Below are positions 34,166-37,645 of a stretch of 37,645 nucleotides of DNA, piece by piece. The stretch is from Bifidobacterium italicum. Lineage in GTDB: Bacteria; Actinomycetota; Actinomycetes; Actinomycetales; Bifidobacteriaceae. The stretch's first letter is position 1. The number at the start of each line of letters is the position of its first letter. The stretch is taken from the NCBI RefSeq assembly GCF_002286915.1, contig NZ_MVOG01000028.1, forward strand, positions 17,023 through 54,667, written 5' to 3'. Made by a program: the position numbers and the translations under genes. Below the pieces are notes generated by a model that saw only the letters and a program-made list of their open reading frames with translations, made no database searches and was not told the DNA's origin.

Positions 34166-34717
34166 TCAGTCGAAGTCCTTCGGCGAGAGCACGGCGATGA
34201 GGTCGGCCTCGTGCGTGCCCCACTTGCGAAACGGCGCATCCGAGCCGAACACGGCCACGCAGGCCGTGGACATGCCCAGCTTGAGCAGGTCGGTCACCTC
34301 CGGTCCGGACCGCGGCCCGGCGAGCCACTGGCAGGCCATCGACACGGTCGGCTCATGGCCGATGACGAGCAGCGTGCGCCGCTTGTCCTTACACGAGGCG
34401 AGGGCGTCGAACACCGACTGCATGCCGTCCTCGTACAGCGACTTCGTGTAGTCGACCTTCGGGCCGTCGCCGAACACCTTGAGCATGCGCTCGCATGTCT
34501 GGCGGGCGCGCACCGCGCTCGAGCAGTCGATCTGATCGGGCGTCAGACCCATCGACTTGAGTCCCTTGGCCATGCGCTTGGCCTGCTTGAGGCCCTTGTC
34601 GAGCAGTTCGCGGTCGAAGTCGCCCTTCGCGTTCGACGGTTCGGTCTTCGCGTGCCGCATGACGAGCAGCACGTGTTGGTAGTCCTTCACCTTCCTCGCG
34701 GCCTTCCTGACGTTCAT
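34166..34717 (-). CDS. sixA: SixA-like phosphohistidine phosphatase
   Basis: 183 residues from ATG 34717. The histidine-phosphatase motif 'LLVMRHAKTEP' supplies the phospho-accepting His, followed by 'DFDRELLDKGLKQAK', 'SSAVRARQTCERM' (second Arg) and 'TLLVIGHEPTVS' (second His): the short SixA pattern without an extra domain. The substrate is likely a phosphohistidine protein, but this is not shown. The frame opens at 34762, but that ATG falls at the predicted transcript start (TATACT at 34767-34772 on the minus strand). ATG 34717 has GAAAGAG six bases upstream and gives the normal size; ATG 34735 is a further option. Confidence 0.88.
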   Translation of the reverse strand: MNVRKAARKVKDYQHVLLVMRHAKTEPSNAKGDFDRELLDKGLKQAKRMAKGLKSMGLTPDQIDCSSAVRARQTCERMLKVFGDGPKVDYTKSLYEDGMQSVFDALASCKDKRRTLLVIGHEPTVSMACQWLAGPRSGPEVTDLLKLGMSTACVAVFGSDAPFRKWGTHEADLIAVLSPKDFD

Positions 34718-34766
34718 GCACGCTCTTTCGTCCATCGGTGGCCCCATCGGGGCGCTGGTCATATGC

Positions 34767-34772
34767 AGTATA
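34767..34772 (-). promoter_or_regulatory. Probable -10 box for the SixA-like gene
   Basis: TATACT on the minus strand between trmI and the SixA-like gene matches five of six consensus bases. Transcription would start near 34760. I could not assign a convincing -35. Confidence 0.35.
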
Positions 34773-34795
34773 GCGCCGTGGGCGCCGGCACGGGC

Positions 34796-35863
34796 CTATT
34801 CGCCGTCGGCGTCGCCGATGACGCGCAGCTGCGCGTCGAGGTCGCGCAGCACCTTGCGCAGCTTGCGGTCGGAGATGTCGCGCAGCTCGAGCTCCTCGAA
34901 GACGGCCTCGCGCTGTTCGGGGCTGAGCGAGTCGATGTCGGTCGTCGTGTCCTTCGCCGCGCGCTCGCGCCGGCGCAGCGCCTCGAAGCCGTCGGCCATC
35001 GCGCGCGAGACAACGAGGAAGCCGGTGTGCCCGATCATCTGGTGGTCGGGGCGCACCGCCAGCCCCTGCGCCTTCCAGTTGCGCTCGAGGGTCTCCTGGA
35101 TCTGCGGCTCGCTCCAGCGTCCCGATGCGCGCAGCGCCTCGGCGAGCCTGGCCATCTGCGTCGTCGTCGTCACGTAGCAGGTGAGCACACCTCCGGGCGC
35201 AATGACACGCCCCGCCTGCTCGAGGCGGTTCCACGGGTCGAGCATGTCGAGCATGACGCGGTCGAACCATCCGGCCGGCAGCGTGGCGGCGACCGAGTCG
35301 AAGTCGCCGGTCAGCAGGTTCCAGTTGTCCGGATGCGCGCCGTAGTACAGGTCGACGTTCGCCTGCGCGACTCGCGCGAACTCGGGGCGCAGCTCGATCG
35401 TCGTCAGCTCGCCCTCGGCGCCGCATGCCTCGAGCAGGTGCAGGCTCATCGCCCCCGACCCGGCTCCCGACTCGAGCACGCGGTGGCCACGGCGGATGTC
35501 GCCGAGTTCGACGACCTGAGCCGTGTCCTTCGGGTACATGATCTGCGCGCCGCGCGGCATCGAGAGCACATAGTCGGCCAGCCGCGGACGCATGACGGCG
35601 TAGCGCCAGCCGCCGATCGCGCGCGTGCCCTTCCACGGCTTGTTCGCGTCGCGTTCGGGATGCTCGGCGTTGACCTGGGCCTCGCGCCTGGCCGTCACGC
35701 TCGTCACGACGATGCCCTCGCAGCGGCCGATGACGTCGTCGTGCAGGATCAGGCCGTGCGCCGTCTGCGTCGCCCCTCCCGCGACGAGCTGGTCGGTGAT
35801 CTTGTTCGACTTCCTGTCGGTGAACTGGACCTTCTCCCCCGCCACAAAGGGACCACGGCGCAT
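34796..35863 (-). CDS. trmI: tRNA (adenine-58-N1)-methyltransferase
   Basis: 355 residues. TrmI makes m1A58 in the T-loop of tRNA. The N-terminus carries 'RRGPFVAGEKVQFTDRK' typical of the small beta domain. The AdoMet site is 'VLESGAGSGAMSLHLL', followed by 'TTIELRPEFARVA', 'FDRVMLDMLDPWN' and 'GGVLTCYVTTTTQM'. Actinobacterial TrmI often has the charged helical tail seen here (last 60 residues). AAGGAG stands seven bases before ATG 35863; the frame is open 21 codons further without a site. Confidence 0.95.
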   Translation of the reverse strand: MRRGPFVAGEKVQFTDRKSNKITDQLVAGGATQTAHGLILHDDVIGRCEGIVVTSVTARREAQVNAEHPERDANKPWKGTRAIGGWRYAVMRPRLADYVLSMPRGAQIMYPKDTAQVVELGDIRRGHRVLESGAGSGAMSLHLLEACGAEGELTTIELRPEFARVAQANVDLYYGAHPDNWNLLTGDFDSVAATLPAGWFDRVMLDMLDPWNRLEQAGRVIAPGGVLTCYVTTTTQMARLAEALRASGRWSEPQIQETLERNWKAQGLAVRPDHQMIGHTGFLVVSRAMADGFEALRRRERAAKDTTTDIDSLSPEQREAVFEELELRDISDRKLRKVLRDLDAQLRVIGDADGE

Positions 35864-35981
35864 ACGGCGACTCCTTGACTCATCGGCGCGGGCCGCGGAC
35901 GGCCGCGCCGTCCGGCACGTTTCCAACGCTTAGCGTACACGAGGCCGCGCGCAACAGCCGCGCGCGCCGGCCGGCGGCCCC

Positions 35982-36866
35982 TCAGCCGCGCAGTCGCGCG
36001 CTCCAGCGCCCCCGGTCATGGCGCACCGCCAGATCGAGGCCGAACACGGCCGAAAGCCGTTCGTCGGTCAGGCCCCCCTCGATGCCGCCCGCGTACACGA
36101 CGGTGCCGGGCGCGGGGTCGAGGCCGTCCGCACCGGCGGCGCAAGCGTCCGCCTCGCCGCCGCGCGTGCGCCCCATGACGGCCACGTGGTCGAATCCCGC
36201 GGGTATCTCCTCGAGCCGATGCGTGACGAGGACGACGGCGCGCGGATCGTCGCGCCCGATGCGTCCCAGCGCGCGCAGCGCGATCTCACGGCCGCCCAGA
36301 TCGAGGCCCGTCATCGGCTCGTCGAGGATGAGCAGCTCGGAACGCGCCATCAGCGAGCGGCAGATCATGACGCGCGTGCGTTCGCCCTCCGACAGCTTCG
36401 CCATCGACTTGCCGACGAGGTATTCGATGCCGAAGTCGCGCATGAGGGCCCGCGCCCGCGCGATCTCGGCGTCGGTGTAGGTGTCGCGCCAGCGGCCGGT
36501 GACGGCCTTGAGCGCGGTGACGACGGCGTCGAGCGGGTCCTCGACGCCGGGGAACGAGCGCAGCAGCTCCGCCGAGCTCAATCCGATCAGATGGCGGTAG
36601 GAGAACACGTCGACCTTGCCGAGCCGGCGTCCGAGGACGTCGACGGTGCCGGACGAGGGGTGGCCGCGCGTCGCCATCATCTGCACGAGCGTGGATTTGC
36701 CGATGCCGTTGGGGCCGAACAGCACCCACTTCTCGCCGCGTCCGATCGTCAGATCGACGTCGGCCAGGATCGTGCGCCCGTCCCGGCGGAAGGCGACGCC
36801 GCGCAGGGCGACGGCGTCGCCGCCATGGCCCCGGGCCCCGGCTTTGGTGGTGGTATCGTCTCGCAT
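35982..36866 (-). CDS. ABC transporter-type ATP-binding protein
   Basis: 294 residues with all ABC ATPase motifs: Walker A GPNGIGKST, signature LSEGERTRV, Walker B LLILDEP, D-loop 'MTGLDLGGRE' and the switch histidine in 'VVLVTHRLEEI'. No permease or binding protein is next to it, so the substrate is unknown. The single domain and 'RTILADVDLTIGRGEKWVLFGPNG' opening resemble the ModF/YlmA-like soluble group rather than a classic importer subunit. AAGGAG lies seven bases before ATG 36866. The last 60 residues are a GC-rich, less conserved tail. trmI is 118 bases downstream. Confidence 0.9.
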   Translation of the reverse strand: MRDDTTTKAGARGHGGDAVALRGVAFRRDGRTILADVDLTIGRGEKWVLFGPNGIGKSTLVQMMATRGHPSSGTVDVLGRRLGKVDVFSYRHLIGLSSAELLRSFPGVEDPLDAVVTALKAVTGRWRDTYTDAEIARARALMRDFGIEYLVGKSMAKLSEGERTRVMICRSLMARSELLILDEPMTGLDLGGREIALRALGRIGRDDPRAVVLVTHRLEEIPAGFDHVAVMGRTRGGEADACAAGADGLDPAPGTVVYAGGIEGGLTDERLSAVFGLDLAVRHDRGRWSARLRG

Positions 36867-37103
36867 CGGCTCGCTCCTTCGTCTCCCGTCCGCTTCCCGC
36901 CTGCGGCGTGCATGCACGCTGCCGCCACGGTAGCGCACACCCGCGCCCCGGCGCCGCGCGCGTCCCGGCATCCGGAAGAGGGGCGCCCCGCGCCGCATAC
37001 CACCGGCGCCGCGCGCGTCCGCGGGCGGTTCGCTTTCGACGGCAAACTTCCCCTGACCGCGTATTTCCCCCGCCCGCGCCCGTTTTGCACTACCGTTGGG
37101 GGC

Positions 37104-37589
37104 ATGAGCGAAACAAACATGGTACGCCTGACCAAAGGCGATGTGGCACCGAACTTCGAACTCGAATCCGACGAATACAAGCATTACGCGCTCGCCGATT
37201 TCAAGCATCAGAACGTCGTGCTCTACTTCTATCCGAAGGCCGGATCCTCGGTCTGCACACTGGAGGCCAAGGACTTCCAGAACAACCTCGAGCGCTTCGC
37301 CAAGGAGGGCTACACCGTCATCGGCGTCTCCCCCGACGACGTGAAGGCGCTGCAGGAGTTCCGCGAAAGCAACGACCTGGGCTTCGTCCTGCTGTCCGAT
37401 CCCGAGTACACCGCGCACAAGCTGTACGGCGCCGCGAAGGAGCACTTCAAGGACGGCGAGAAGACCTATGAGACCATCCGTTCCACCTTCGTGCTCGACG
37501 GCGAGGACAGGATCGTCTTCGCCGGCTACGACGTGAACGTCAACGGCCAGATCGACGAGCTGCTCGAGCAGATCGAGAAGATCAAGTAA
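37104..37589 (+). CDS. bcp: Bcp-type peroxiredoxin with a single cysteine
   Basis: 161 residues. Peroxiredoxins of this group reduce hydrogen and organic peroxides through a reactive cysteine. The active site reads PKAGSSVCTLEAKDF: the peroxidatic Cys is present, Ser replaces the usual Thr of PxxxT/SxxC, and the resolving Cys five residues later is Lys. No other Cys occurs in the chain, so it must work as a 1-Cys enzyme with an external reductant. 'VVLYFYPK' and 'VIGVSPDD' are standard fold segments. ATG 37104 has GGGGG almost adjoining; ATG 37119 (MVRLTKGDVAP) is an alternative start. It diverges from the ABC ATPase across a 237-base GC-rich gap. Confidence 0.94.
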   Translation: MSETNMVRLTKGDVAPNFELESDEYKHYALADFKHQNVVLYFYPKAGSSVCTLEAKDFQNNLERFAKEGYTVIGVSPDDVKALQEFRESNDLGFVLLSDPEYTAHKLYGAAKEHFKDGEKTYETIRSTFVLDGEDRIVFAGYDVNVNGQIDELLEQIEKIK

Positions 37590-37627
37590 CCGTCCCCTCC
37601 GACAGGCGTCATACGCAAAGGCGGGCG

Positions 37628-37645
37628 GACCGTTTCGAAACGGTC
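37628..37645 (+). terminator. Palindrome at the window end, probable bcp terminator
   Basis: GACCGTTTCGAAACGGTC is a perfect 18-base palindrome starting 38 bases after the bcp stop. The GC-rich bases just before it (GCGGGCG) suggest a longer stem whose other arm lies beyond the window, so a T-run could not be checked. Confidence 0.5.

Noticed and set aside
35925..35936. ACGCTTAGCGT symmetric site upstream of trmI
   Set aside because: Short 5-bp arms around one base; could be part of the promoter region but there is no evidence for a regulator.
1..37645. CRISPR arrays, tRNA or rRNA genes, insertion sequences, integrase and prophage genes
   Set aside because: Looked for and not seen; no regularly spaced repeats, cloverleaf-like sequences or transposase/integrase motifs are apparent in the gaps or frames.

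Overview
The window reads as part of a high-G+C Gram-positive chromosome, most likely a Bifidobacterium or close relative. The evidence is an uninterrupted pyrB-pyrI-pyrC-pyrF-pyrK-pyrD-pyrE order, an actinobacterial GlnE, Shine-Dalgarno-led starts throughout, and roughly 65-70% G+C in the housekeeping half (a hand-counted sample at 24301-24360 is 43 of 60). The species cannot be set from the sequence alone.

Layout. (1) 1-1643: the start of a GNAT acetyltransferase leaving the window on the minus strand, a 445-base AT-richer gap, and an unrecognised two-helix membrane protein. (2) 1690-15340: a complete type 1 BREX phage-defence operon on the plus strand, brxA-brxB-brxC-pglX-pglZ-brxL, behind a recognisable promoter. 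Its pglX, the DNA methyltransferase, is split by a frame break. (3) 15481-20610: two further probable defence genes, a 1177-residue SIR2-domain protein directly behind brxL and a convergent orphan AAA-type ATPase. (4) 20891-27405, minus strand: the de novo pyrimidine operon, from aspartate carbamoyltransferase to orotate phosphoribosyltransferase and OMP decarboxylase. (5) 27535-36866, minus strand: glnE, metF, metE, a SixA-like phosphohistidine phosphatase, the tRNA m1A58 methyltransferase and an ABC ATPase. (6) 37104-37589, plus strand: a one-cysteine Bcp-type peroxiredoxin.

Regions 1-3 form a defence island next to pyrE. In BREX, PglX methylates host DNA at a non-palindromic site, and BrxB, BrxC, PglZ and BrxL are needed to block phage replication. 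Four features make this copy notable. First, pglX changes frame near base 7480, inside a pair of 9-bp direct repeats 31 bases apart; loss of one repeat unit would restore the frame. The first fragment also stops 4 bases before a well-placed ATG that could re-initiate translation of the whole catalytic part. Second, a 30-base near-perfect palindrome lies in pglX at the edge of a low-G+C block that probably encodes target recognition. Third, a large SIR2 effector sits where an abortive-infection backup might be expected. Fourth, an ATPase of the anti-phage type ends the island.

The housekeeping half is ordinary in content but has visible RNA structure: a UUCG hairpin at the predicted 5' end of the pyr transcript, a 12-bp stem across the pyrC stop codon, and a 16-bp stem followed by a T-run between metE and metF. 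I saw no tRNA, rRNA, CRISPR array, insertion sequence or integrase.
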